Assembly: GCA_016198275.1 (NCBI GenBank)
Contig: JACQIX010000012.1
Location: forward strand, 1-39,596
Length of the DNA stretch: 39,596 nucleotides
Source: Candidatus Daviesbacteria bacterium
Lineage (GTDB): Bacteria; Patescibacteriota; Microgenomatia; Daviesbacterales; UBA10151
Direction: 5' to 3'
Of this stretch, positions 28,247 to 35,826 are shown in pieces. The notes under the pieces are model-generated. The model was given only the letters and a program-made list of their open reading frames with translations, was not told the DNA's origin and made no database searches. Position 1 is the stretch's first letter, and every line of letters starts with the position of its first letter. The position numbers were made by a program, and so were the translations under genes.

Positions 28247-28815
28247 GACAAAAGGGGCTGACTTTAATTGAGCTTTTTGTAGCCATGGGGATAGCCTCGG
28301 TGGTAGGAGTGTTACTCTTGGTTATTATTGTGAGTAGTGCAGGAGTTTTTTATAAGGAATCCTCCAAACTAACCGAAGGCTTAAATATTAATGATACCCT
28401 TTCCAAGGTAAGAGAGACTATCAAGCAATCAAGCGCCATTATTGTTTTATTAACACAAGGAGGAGATACTTATACCTCAGGAGCAACAGAGATAGTTTTT
28501 AAAGTGCCTGCAATTGATTCATCAAATAACATCCTGGCCAATACTTTTGATTATTTTGTCTTTTTTTTGGACAGCAATAAGCTGAGGTTTAGAACTTTTC
28601 CGGATGCTTTGAGTTTCCGAAAAGCCCAGGATCAAATATTTTCTACCTCAGTAGACAGTTTGCATTTTCAATATTATGACTTAGCTAACCCGCCTGTTGA
28701 AGTAATACCTATAAATGCTGCCAAGGTGAAAATTACTTTAACGCTGAAACAAAAAAACGGCCTGAATTATGAAAAAACAACAGCCACTTCTGAGGCAAAT
28801 TTAAGAAATTTATGA
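28243..28815 (+). CDS. Minor pilin, PilW/GspJ-like
   Basis: A 190-residue prepilin: MRQKG/LTLIELFVAMGIASVVGVLLLVIIV, with Leu at +1 and Glu at +5. The region NDTLSKVRETIKQSSAIIVL resembles PilW/GspJ. It starts at GTG 28243 overlapping the previous stop, backed by a purine-rich ribosome-binding site, and overlaps the next gene by 4 nt (ATGA). It forms a second PilV/PilW-type pair after the one at 25677-26851. Confidence 0.83.
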   Translation: MRQKGLTLIELFVAMGIASVVGVLLLVIIVSSAGVFYKESSKLTEGLNINDTLSKVRETIKQSSAIIVLLTQGGDTYTSGATEIVFKVPAIDSSNNILANTFDYFVFFLDSNKLRFRTFPDALSFRKAQDQIFSTSVDSLHFQYYDLANPPVEVIPINAAKVKITLTLKQKNGLNYEKTTATSEANLRNL

Positions 28816-30590
28816 AAAAACAGAAAGGTCAAATACTTGTCCTGGTCTTTGTAACCATGGGGGTAGTTTTATTTACGGTTTTGTCTGTTATTGCCGGAGC
28901 CCAGATATATTTTTCCAATGCTGCGTATAACCTTAATTTGGAAAAAGCAACCCATCTGGCAGAAGCCGGAGTAGATAAGGCCTTCGCCTCTTTAAATAAA
29001 ACCGGAGGGTCTTATAACGGTGAGCCGGAAACAGTTTTAGGTGACGGTTCATATTCTGTCACAGTTACCAACAAAGATGTGGCAACAAAGATTTTACAAG
29101 TTACTGGTTACCTTCCCAGTAAAACAAATCCTAAAGTTAAAAGAATGGTGATAGTTCAGGCTTCAAAAGGAATAGGAATATCTTTTGTTTATGGGATGCA
29201 GATTGGCAATGGGGGTTTAACCATGGGAAATGACGCTACTTTTAATGGGTCTTTGTATTCTAATGGTAATATCTTGGGAGGAAATAACTCTATTTTTACA
29301 GGTGATGTCTGGGTAGCCGGAGCAGGTCAGGCAACGGCCGATCAGCAAAGCGACTGTACCGGCGCAAATTGCCAGGATTATATTTTTGGAAAAAGTGTTA
29401 GCGGCGAAAACCGCCAAGATGTGGCGCAGAGTTTTAAGCCCTCCGACAGTGGAAATTTAAACAAAGTAGCCATAAAACTTAAAAAGGTAGGTTCGCCGGC
29501 TAATCCTACTGTCAGAATAATGTCTGATTCCAGCGGGAAGCCTAATAAAAACGGGGTCTTAGCAATAGGTACCCTGTCTGCCAATTTAGTTACCAGCCAA
29601 TATAGTTTTGTGGATGTGACATTTAATACTACCCCCAGCCTGGAGGATGGTCAGAATTATTGGGTGATGATCCACAGTGCATCGCTGGATAATTCAAACT
29701 ATTGGATTTGGTCGTTGGATCTTGGGCAAGGTTATAATCAGGGGATTCCCAAATGGTCCCCTAACTGGCAAGCCGGAAACCCTTCATGGAATAGCATTAG
29801 TGGAGATTTAGGTTTTCAAACTTATATGGGCGGAGTGCCTACATCGTTGAATTTAACTTCCGGCTCCAGTGTGAATGGTAATGTTCATGCCAATACCATT
29901 ACTGGTAATATTACTATCTCTAAAGATGCTTATTATCAAACCCTTGGTCCTTCAGTTTTGGTGCAGGGGATCAAATACCCAGGATCTTCCGATCCTGCCC
30001 CGGCTGTTTTTCCCATTTCCGAAGCCAATATTAGCGATTGGAAGGCAGAGGCAGAAGCTGCAGGTGTGACTAATGGAGATATCACAGATTGTGTAGCAAC
30101 TTTAGGTCCCGGCAAAATAACCGGCAATGTTTCTTTAGGCAATAGTTGTAATGTTACAATTAAATCCCCTGTTTGGATTACAGGGACATTAACTCTTGGT
30201 AACACCACCAAGTTTACTCTTGACCAAAGTTTTGCAGCCTTCTCCGGCATAATTATTATTGATGGGAAGATTACTTTGGGCAACGGGGTGGACTTTTTAG
30301 GTTCAGGAACATCAGGTAGTTACTTAATGCTGCTTGCCACTTATAATTCCATAGTTAATGGAGGTGTGGCGATTGATTCCGGGAACTCATCAATAAGCGG
30401 CATTTTATATGCGCCTTTCGGAAAAGTTGAACTGTCAAATGGAGCCAGTTTTAAGGAGATTACTGCTTGGGAGATTGGCCTCGGCAATAATGCTACGCTA
30501 AATTATCAATCAGGCATGGCTCAGGCATTTTTCTCATCAGGACCATCAGGATCTTATTCCTTAATAAAAGGAACATACCAAGTGAAATAA
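28812..30590 (+). CDS. Putative pilus tip adhesin: PilX-type N terminus, beta-helix and jelly-roll insert
   Basis: A 592-residue protein. Residues 1-30 are a PilX-like leader and hydrophobic helix (KGQILVLVFVTMGVVLFTVLS), followed by KATHLAEAGVDKAFASL, the PilX helix. From about 115 there are short Gly/Asn-rich repeats (IGNGGLTMGNDATFNGSLYS, ILGGNNSIFTGDVWV) typical of a right-handed beta-helix, and they resume at about 345-592 (SGSSVNGNVHANTITGNI, GKITLGNGVDFLGSG). Between them, about 200-340, lies a different domain (QDVAQSF, NPTVRIMSDSSGKPN, YSFVDVTF, GQNYWVMIHSAS) that looks like the carbohydrate-binding-type jelly roll of secreted bacterial proteins. This suggests a surface-exposed, ligand-binding tip protein in the role of PilY1. 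Function is inference. Confidence 0.75.
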   Translation: MKKQKGQILVLVFVTMGVVLFTVLSVIAGAQIYFSNAAYNLNLEKATHLAEAGVDKAFASLNKTGGSYNGEPETVLGDGSYSVTVTNKDVATKILQVTGYLPSKTNPKVKRMVIVQASKGIGISFVYGMQIGNGGLTMGNDATFNGSLYSNGNILGGNNSIFTGDVWVAGAGQATADQQSDCTGANCQDYIFGKSVSGENRQDVAQSFKPSDSGNLNKVAIKLKKVGSPANPTVRIMSDSSGKPNKNGVLAIGTLSANLVTSQYSFVDVTFNTTPSLEDGQNYWVMIHSASLDNSNYWIWSLDLGQGYNQGIPKWSPNWQAGNPSWNSISGDLGFQTYMGGVPTSLNLTSGSSVNGNVHANTITGNITISKDAYYQTLGPSVLVQGIKYPGSSDPAPAVFPISEANISDWKAEAEAAGVTNGDITDCVATLGPGKITGNVSLGNSCNVTIKSPVWITGTLTLGNTTKFTLDQSFAAFSGIIIIDGKITLGNGVDFLGSGTSGSYLMLLATYNSIVNGGVAIDSGNSSISGILYAPFGKVELSNGASFKEITAWEIGLGNNATLNYQSGMAQAFFSSGPSGSYSLIKGTYQVK

Positions 30591-30620
30591 TTTTCAATAT
30601 AGACTGTCAAAACAAAATGT

Positions 30621-30629
30621 TGTTAAAAT
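30621..30629 (+). promoter_or_regulatory. Extended -10 of pilM (leaderless)
   Basis: TGTTAAAAT (TG, one base, TAAAAT). The hexamer ends 6 nt before the pilM ATG, so +1 would be the A of the start codon. Confidence 0.45.
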
Positions 30630-30635
30630 AAATTA

Positions 30636-31679
30636 ATGTCCAAAATATCAGTTGGTTTAGATATAGGTTTTTCATCCATTAAAGTAGTTGCTCTGACTAA
30701 GGTAAAAGAGCAATTTAAACTGGTGTCACTGGGTTCCATTCCTTCCCCGCAACCGGGTATTGTCTCCGATGCTGATGTTGATTTGGAGGTTTTAGCAAAC
30801 ACCATCAAAAAACTTTTTCAGGCAGCTGGTATAGAACAAAAAGAAGTGATTGCAGCATTGCCTGAATCAAAGGTTTTCACCAGGATTATTTATGACCTGC
30901 CTTATCTGACTGATGCAGAACTTTCCTCGGCCATCCGTTATGCTGCCGAAGAGTTTATTCCCATGCCTCTTTCGGATGTTAATTTAAACTGGCAGATTCT
31001 ATTCCGTTCTGATGGGGACAAAAAGGGTAAAGACGCCAAAACTGTGGTATTGGTTATTGCTTCTCCCAAAAATGTAATTACAAAATATGTTAAATTGTTG
31101 AATTTGACTGGACTGCATCCCAAGGCTTTGGAAACAGAAATAATAGCAGTTACCAGGTCTTTGGTTGGCAGCAACCCATATTCCCCTTCTACTTTAATTA
31201 CCCAACTGGGCGCCACCACCACGGATTTTGCCATAGTGTCAAAGGGGTTAATTTGGCTGACCCGCTCTATTTCTACGGGTGGAATGGCCCTTACCAGATC
31301 TCTGGCTCAACATTTTAATTTTGAAATCAACCAGGCTGAAGAATATAAAAAGGTCTATGGACTTACAGAAGATCAGTTGGAAGGAAAAGTTTTTGAAGCC
31401 CTAAAGCCGACAGTTGATATTATTATAAGTGAATATAGAAGAGTGATTCAGGCTTTTGAAACAAAATTTCCTCAAAACCCAATCAAAAGAATAGTGCTTT
31501 CGGGCGGGGGGGCAAAAATGCCTGGGTTGGTTAGATATTTAGCAAACAATTTAGGATTGGAAGTGCAGGAGGCTGACCCTTGGTATGCAATTACCAAGGA
31601 TAAGTCTTTGACTTCCAAGTTAGCCCAAGATGCTCCCACATTTTCTGTGGCAGTAGGTTTAGCATTAAGGGAAGGATAA
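30636..31679 (+). CDS. pilM: Type IV pilus assembly protein PilM
   Basis: A cytoplasmic actin/FtsA-fold protein (347 residues) that binds the N terminus of PilN and couples the alignment complex to the motor. Visible: VGLDIGFSSIKVVAL (phosphate 1 loop), VFTRIIYDLPYLTDAEL, TQLGATTTDFAIVSKG (phosphate 2) and VLSGGGAKMPGLVRYLANNLG (adenosine motif). Length is normal. It heads the pilM-pilN-pilO set and may have its own leaderless transcript. Confidence 0.94.
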   Translation: MSKISVGLDIGFSSIKVVALTKVKEQFKLVSLGSIPSPQPGIVSDADVDLEVLANTIKKLFQAAGIEQKEVIAALPESKVFTRIIYDLPYLTDAELSSAIRYAAEEFIPMPLSDVNLNWQILFRSDGDKKGKDAKTVVLVIASPKNVITKYVKLLNLTGLHPKALETEIIAVTRSLVGSNPYSPSTLITQLGATTTDFAIVSKGLIWLTRSISTGGMALTRSLAQHFNFEINQAEEYKKVYGLTEDQLEGKVFEALKPTVDIIISEYRRVIQAFETKFPQNPIKRIVLSGGGAKMPGLVRYLANNLGLEVQEADPWYAITKDKSLTSKLAQDAPTFSVAVGLALREG

Positions 31680-31689
31680 TAAAGCCAAA

Positions 31690-32235
31690 ATGGTCAAGAT
31701 TTCAATCAATCTGCTTCCCAAGGAATTTGCCCTGGAAGAAATAAAAAAAGCCCGATTTTATAAGATTCAAGCAGCTGGTGTGGCCATTATCCTGATAATG
31801 ATATTTTTAGCCTCATTAACTATGGCTCTACGTATTTTGCAAAGTCAAAACATTACCCGGGTTCAAGCCCGCTTGTCTGCAGCAGAGCAGCAAGTTAATA
31901 ACCTGAAAGATACCCAAGCCTCCCTGCTGCTTTTGAAAAACAGGTTAAGTTTAATTGATCAGGTTTTGAATTCACCTTCCAAGGAAGTTTTAATGTACAA
32001 ATTGATGGACAAATTAATTCCGGCGCAAGTGATTGTTAATTCGGTTACCATCGGTAAAGCAGGTGAAGTAAAATTTACTGCTGTAGTGCCTGATGGGCAA
32101 GTGTTAGAAAATCTGCTGGTTAATCTGACCACAAATGAAAAAAATGACAATAAAATAGCTCAAGTTTCAATTGAAACTCTCAATAGGAGCAGGGGCGGTC
32201 TTTACAGAGTTAATATTAAAGTTAAGCCAAAATGA
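31690..32235 (+). CDS. pilN: Type IV pilus assembly protein PilN
   Basis: Bitopic membrane protein of the PilMNO alignment complex (181 residues). The N-terminal cytoplasmic INLLPKEFALEE motif is the PilM-binding segment. A single membrane helix lies at about 27-48, followed by a coiled coil (VQARLSAAEQQVNNLKDTQA, about 57-76) and a ferredoxin-like C-terminal domain. It overlaps pilO by 4 nt (ATGA). Confidence 0.92.
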   Translation: MVKISINLLPKEFALEEIKKARFYKIQAAGVAIILIMIFLASLTMALRILQSQNITRVQARLSAAEQQVNNLKDTQASLLLLKNRLSLIDQVLNSPSKEVLMYKLMDKLIPAQVIVNSVTIGKAGEVKFTAVVPDGQVLENLLVNLTTNEKNDNKIAQVSIETLNRSRGGLYRVNIKVKPK

Positions 32236-32933
32236 CAATGAATAAAAGTAATTTAGTAAAATTTTACTCAACATATAAATTATATATTTTCCCCACAGTA
32301 GTAGGATTATCGGCTTTATTTTTAATTTTATTTGTTATTTATCCGCAGGCTGTTAAATTGGTCACCAATCAAAAAAAAGAAGGAGAATTAGTCAACAAGT
32401 CCGAGTTTTTAGAAAGTAAAGTTTTAGCCTTAGAAAGTTATGACGGAGAAGATTTATCCCGTAAATTGGAATATACTTTAAGCGCTTTTCCCGAAGAAAA
32501 AGACTTTGGGAATGTGATTGGTTTACTGCAACAGCTAGCTGGACAATCCGGATTTAATGTTTCTTCAATCGCCCTGGGAGCTAGCTCCTCAAAAGCAAAG
32601 CAGGAATCTTATGAAGTTAAACTGGAAGTGACAGGAGCAAAAGCTCTTATTCAAACTTTACTTAGCAATTTGGAAAATTCTCCCCGTTTGATCCAGGTAG
32701 GCGGTATAGAGATTTCCTCTTCATCCAGTCAGGGAACCGATGTCTCCTTGACAATATCGGTTTTATATTCTCCTATCCTGACAAACTTCGGCAGCATAGA
32801 TTCACCTCTGCCTCAGCTTAGTCAACAGGAAGAAGAATTAATCTCCAGATTATCCAGAGAAACCAGTATTGTATCCGGTTTGCCAACTAATGCGGCTCTC
32901 ACTCCCAGAGGAAAAGTTAACCCGTTTGAATAG
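32232..32933 (+). CDS. pilO: Type IV pilus assembly protein PilO
   Basis: PilO partner of PilN (233 residues): one membrane helix at about 18-38 (LYIFPTVVGLSALFLILFV), a coiled-coil linker and a C-terminal ferredoxin-like domain ending in a low-complexity tail. It is recognised mainly from its place after pilM-pilN and its topology. The 3' end overlaps trmD on the other strand by 17 nt, so the pilus locus has no room for an intrinsic terminator between the two genes. Confidence 0.87.
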   Translation: MTMNKSNLVKFYSTYKLYIFPTVVGLSALFLILFVIYPQAVKLVTNQKKEGELVNKSEFLESKVLALESYDGEDLSRKLEYTLSAFPEEKDFGNVIGLLQQLAGQSGFNVSSIALGASSSKAKQESYEVKLEVTGAKALIQTLLSNLENSPRLIQVGGIEISSSSSQGTDVSLTISVLYSPILTNFGSIDSPLPQLSQQEEELISRLSRETSIVSGLPTNAALTPRGKVNPFE

Positions 32934-33630
32934 ATTTATCTTTGAGTAGATCTGGTCTGACTCTTTTTGTTTTCTCCTCTGACTTCTGCTTTCTCCATTT
33001 AGCAATTTCTTGATGATTTCCGGTAGTCAAGACCAAAGGTACTTTTTCTCCTTCAAATATCTCCGGTCTGGTATACTGAGGATGTTCTAGTAATAAGTTG
33101 GTAGAGAATGATTCATCAGTGATGGCTTCCGGCTTTTCCAATACACCCGGGATTAAACGAACTACTGAATCAGCAATTGCCATAGCGGGAATTTCCCCGC
33201 CTGTTAATACATAATCTCCAATAGAAATTTCCTCTGCAACATATTTATCTATAAACCTTTGATCTACCCCCTCGTAGTGTCCACAAATAATAATTAAATG
33301 ATTCAGTTTGGATAGTTGTTGAGCTTTAGTTTGTTTGTAGGGAGCACCTGAAGCTGACATTAAAATAATTTTAAATTTGCTCTTTTTCGAAAAAGCTTTT
33401 GGATTTAAAACAGACTTTAATGCATCTGCTAAACTATCGGGTTTCAGTACCATTCCCGGTCCCCCCCCAAAAGGCCTGTCATCTACTGTTTGGTGTCGGC
33501 CTTGCCCAAAATCTCTCAGATTAATAAGTTCAAATGTTACTTTGCCCTTTTGTTGCCCTCTTTTTAAGATAGAGGAATTTATAATTGGCTCAAAAATCTC
33601 GGGGAAAAGAGTGATGACGGAAATTTTCAT
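32917..33630 (-). CDS. trmD: tRNA (guanine-N1)-methyltransferase TrmD
   Basis: SPOUT-class, SAM-dependent enzyme that makes m1G37 in tRNAs and prevents +1 frameshifting. It starts MKISVITLFPEIFEP. HQTVDDRPFGGGPGMVLKPD is the TrmD hallmark, and ICGHYEGVDQRF, EISIGDYVLTGGEIPAM form the trefoil-knot SAM site. Length (237) is typical. It overlaps khpA by 4 nt (ATGA) and pilO by 17 nt tail to tail. rimM, commonly between khpA and trmD, is missing here. Confidence 0.96.
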   Translation of the reverse strand: MKISVITLFPEIFEPIINSSILKRGQQKGKVTFELINLRDFGQGRHQTVDDRPFGGGPGMVLKPDSLADALKSVLNPKAFSKKSKFKIILMSASGAPYKQTKAQQLSKLNHLIIICGHYEGVDQRFIDKYVAEEISIGDYVLTGGEIPAMAIADSVVRLIPGVLEKPEAITDESFSTNLLLEHPQYTRPEIFEGEKVPLVLTTGNHQEIAKWRKQKSEEKTKRVRPDLLKDKSIQTG

Positions 33631-33899
33631 TCTATGGGAGGCTCTGATGGTTTTGGGGGAAGCCCCGCCGGTTCGCTTAGAGATAAATTAACTCTGATAT
33701 TTTCGGCAATAGCCCTTACTGTCAACAGTTTCCTGATGGCTCTGATGGTTTGTCCATTTTTACCAATAATCAAACCCATGTCAGAAGGATCAACAGTCAG
33801 CGTCAGATTGATAGTTCCATCATTTTTTTGTTCATCAATGGAAACGCAATCTGATTTGGTAACTAAACTGGTGACAATATAATTAAGAAGATCCTTCAT
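33627..33899 (-). CDS. khpA: KH-domain RNA-binding protein KhpA (YlqC)
   Basis: A 90-residue single KH-domain protein. The RNA-binding GxxG loop is GLIIGKNGQTIRAIRKLL (about 43-60). The C-terminal tail is Pro-rich (EPAGLPPKPSEPP). In other bacteria KhpA binds small and structured RNAs with KhpB and affects cell shape. It overlaps the rpsP 3' end by 17 nt and trmD by 4 nt, so the three genes form one translationally coupled operon. Confidence 0.92.
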   Translation of the reverse strand: MKDLLNYIVTSLVTKSDCVSIDEQKNDGTINLTLTVDPSDMGLIIGKNGQTIRAIRKLLTVRAIAENIRVNLSLSEPAGLPPKPSEPPIE

Positions 33900-34275
33900 C
33901 TTTACTTTCGTCCGACGGTCGTTCAGTTGCCGGCATCTCCTTAGGTTCTTCAGTAGTCTCTGCTGGATCTTTTTCCATAACAGGTTTTTCTACTTTTTTT
34001 TCTGATGACTGTTTCTCTTTCTTAGGCTTTCTGGGCGGCCTTTTTGGAGCTTTGCCTAAAATTCTCAAAAACCCTTCTGACATTTGGGCGCCTTGTTTTA
34101 TCCAATAATCAATCCTATCTTGTTTTAAATTAATTTCATGAGGCTCTGTCAGAGGGTTGTAAGTGCCTAAAAGTTCCAAGTACCCTCCGGTTCTTTTTGC
34201 TCTTTCATCAACAGCGACTACCCTATAAAAAGGTTTTTTTTTGCCACCAATTCTCATCAGTCTGATTTTTAACAT
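33883..34275 (-). CDS. rpsP: Small-subunit ribosomal protein bS16 with C-terminal extension
   Basis: The first about 80 residues are a standard bS16 (MLKIRLMRIGGKKKPFYRVVAVDERAKR, LGTYNPL, RIDYWIKQGAQMSE). About 50 extra residues follow, rich in Lys/Glu/Pro/Ser (PPRKPKKEKQSSEKKVEK and onwards), which look disordered. It is first in the rpsP-khpA-trmD operon, with a promoter that overlaps the end of rnc. Confidence 0.96.
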   Translation of the reverse strand: MLKIRLMRIGGKKKPFYRVVAVDERAKRTGGYLELLGTYNPLTEPHEINLKQDRIDYWIKQGAQMSEGFLRILGKAPKRPPRKPKKEKQSSEKKVEKPVMEKDPAETTEEPKEMPATERPSDESKDEGSS

Positions 34276-34292
34276 AAACTTTAGTGGAGTTA

Positions 34293-34322
34293 AGTATAGC
34301 TTAAAAGGCAGTCAAGCGTCAA
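34293..34322 (-). promoter_or_regulatory. rpsP operon promoter
   Basis: Minus strand: TTGACG (34322-34317) and TATACT (34298-34293) with an 18-nt spacer. The -35 overlaps the stop codon of rnc. The predicted leader is about 11 nt without a clear Shine-Dalgarno. Confidence 0.55.
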
Positions 34323-35008
34323 TCGTGCAATCCTTCAAGTGCTTTTTTGGCTGCTTGCTCCTCGGCAATTTGTTTACTATGTCCTTCCCCCCTGCCGTAC
34401 TCTTTTTTGCCAATATACACTGCTACTATAAACTGTTTGGCATGATCCGGGCCAGTAGTTTCCAGGATTTTATAATTGGGGGACAGTTTAAGTTTTTCCT
34501 GTACAACTTCCTGCAAATACGATTTGGCATCTTTGGGAGGCCCTGATTTAAGTTCATCCTGGAAAAGAGCAAGCAAGGTTTTTTCAACCACCTTTTCAAC
34601 TGTTGATAACCCTTGATCCAAATAAATTGCTCCCAGTAAAGCCTCATAGGTATTCGCAAGAAGTTGTGGATTATTTCTCCCTCCTGAAAGCTCCTCTCCC
34701 TTGGATAGGAGTAGCAGTTGACCAAGGTTAAGTTTTTTTGCAGCTTGAGCCAGTGATTTAGTTTTAACTATATAAGCCCTCAGGTTTGTCAGCTCCCCTT
34801 CTGCATCATTGTCTCTTAGATTATACAAATAGTCTGAAATAATCAGTGATAATATCGAATCACCTAAAAATTCCAAACGTTCATTTGACTTAAAATCTAT
34901 TTTAACCTCGTTTAAGTAGGATCTATGCAGGAATGCTTGACTCAGTAGCTTGAGATTTTTAAATCTTATATTAAGTAAATTGGTTAATTTGTCAAAATCG
35001 TTCCCCAT
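34319..35008 (-). CDS. rnc: Ribonuclease III
   Basis: Double-strand RNA endonuclease for rRNA and mRNA processing (229 residues). The catalytic signature NERLEFLGDSILSLIISDYL is intact, as is the second acidic motif LLANTYEALLGAIYLDQG. A C-terminal double-strand RNA-binding domain ends EEQAAKKALEGL. Its ATG shares one base with the stop of the ACP-like gene (TAATG), indicating coupling. The acp-rnc order is a widespread bacterial arrangement. Confidence 0.96.
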   Translation of the reverse strand: MGNDFDKLTNLLNIRFKNLKLLSQAFLHRSYLNEVKIDFKSNERLEFLGDSILSLIISDYLYNLRDNDAEGELTNLRAYIVKTKSLAQAAKKLNLGQLLLLSKGEELSGGRNNPQLLANTYEALLGAIYLDQGLSTVEKVVEKTLLALFQDELKSGPPKDAKSYLQEVVQEKLKLSPNYKILETTGPDHAKQFIVAVYIGKKEYGRGEGHSKQIAEEQAAKKALEGLHD

Positions 35009-35244
35009 TAGTCGATTAAATTATCCTCAACCAACACAATTAGATCTTCCACCTTTTTTAAATCCTCTGCCTCTTTTGGATCGAAGTTGATATTAAACTT
35101 TTGCGATAAATCTGAAAGTAGATCATTTAGCTCAACCGGCCCCATCCCCAGCTCATCTCTTAACAAAGACGAGCGGTCTAAGTCTTCTGCGGCCAAACCT
35201 AAATGTTCGGCAAGGGTTTGAATAATTTGTTTTTCAGTGTTCAC
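35008..35244 (-). CDS. Acyl-carrier-protein-like protein without the phosphopantetheine serine
   Basis: A 78-residue four-helix ACP-like protein starting at GTG 35244 (VNTEKQIIQTLAEHLGL), overlapping nusB by 11 nt. Helix patterns match ACP: EDLDRSSLLRDELGMG, NDLLSDLSQKFNINF and a final KKVEDLIVLVEDNL. The canonical DSL, whose Ser carries 4'-phosphopantetheine, aligns with GPV here, so it cannot be modified at the usual position. The frame is open 33 codons upstream, but that stretch is inside nusB. It sits next to rnc, as true acpP often does. It is likely a relic ACP kept for another role or under drift; a structural ACP-like partner protein is the alternative. Confidence 0.75.
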   Translation of the reverse strand: MNTEKQIIQTLAEHLGLAAEDLDRSSLLRDELGMGPVELNDLLSDLSQKFNINFDPKEAEDLKKVEDLIVLVEDNLID

Positions 35245-35599
35245 TTTTGCCTTTAAGTTTAACAACTTGACCCAAAGCACCATTGATAAAGCTGGAAGAG
35301 GAATCAGAGCCATATTGCTTACCCAACTCAATTGCCTCATCAATAATTACTTTAAGCGGTTCTTTATTTATTATTAACTCAAAAATAGCCAAACGCAAGA
35401 TAGCTAAATCAATTTTATTAATTTGTCCAACCGGCCGGTTGGGAGCTGAGCGGGCAATTAGTTTATCAATAACTTTCATTTTAGAAATTATTGTTCGGAC
35501 TTCTCCAGTTGGTTTTTTATCGGTAATAAAATCCCAGGTATAGAGTTTTTGCATTAGTTTAGCCCGTTTAATATGCCGGGGATCTGATTTTAGCTTCAT
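35234..35599 (-). CDS. nusB: Transcription antitermination / rRNA processing factor NusB
   Basis: An all-helical RNA-binding protein (121 residues) that with NusE binds boxA in rRNA leaders. Visible: IKRAKLMQKLYTWDF (N-terminal arginine-rich helix), then INKIDLAILRLAIFELI and EPLKVIIDEAIELGKQYGSDSSSSFINGALG, the family signature. The frame is open to 35671 inside rpmF, but the ATG at 35599 (MKLKSDPRH) gives normal length and a 7-nt gap after rpmF. The 3' end overlaps the ACP-like gene. Confidence 0.93.
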   Translation of the reverse strand: MKLKSDPRHIKRAKLMQKLYTWDFITDKKPTGEVRTIISKMKVIDKLIARSAPNRPVGQINKIDLAILRLAIFELIINKEPLKVIIDEAIELGKQYGSDSSSSFINGALGQVVKLKGKSEH

Positions 35600-35606
35600 G
35601 TGGGAT

Positions 35607-35807
35607 TTAGTTTGTCCGAATAACTTTGACTGCTTTTTTTGATACAATCTCTTTCCCGCCAAAAAATCCACACTCTTTGCAAACTGTGTGTGGAATTGTC
35701 AGTTTGCCGCAATTTTTGCAGTTTACAAATTTGGAAGTCAATTTTATTGCTGCTCGTCTGACTCTTTTTCTTGCTTTTGAATGTCTTCTTTTAGGTTCAC
35801 TGGCCAT
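35607..35807 (-). CDS. rpmF: Large-subunit ribosomal protein bL32
   Basis: 66 residues. The basic N terminus EPKRRHSKARKRVRRA and the four-Cys zinc ribbon CKNCG/CKECG are typical of bL32, so this is the zinc-binding (C+) form. A short basic C-terminal tail follows. It lies between recG (19-nt gap) and nusB (7-nt gap). Confidence 0.95.
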   Translation of the reverse strand: MASEPKRRHSKARKRVRRAAIKLTSKFVNCKNCGKLTIPHTVCKECGFFGGKEIVSKKAVKVIRTN

Positions 35808-35826
35808 TTTCAGTCATCAACCATCC

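Noticed and set aside
31105-31140. LHPKALETE in PilM as a fifth HPKG element
   Set aside because: The DNA lacks the CCACCCCAAGGGTG palindrome, and the region is a normal conserved PilM segment.
35245-35343. N-terminal extension of the ACP-like protein
   Set aside because: This part is the nusB coding region read in another frame; the GTG at 35244 fits the ACP fold start.
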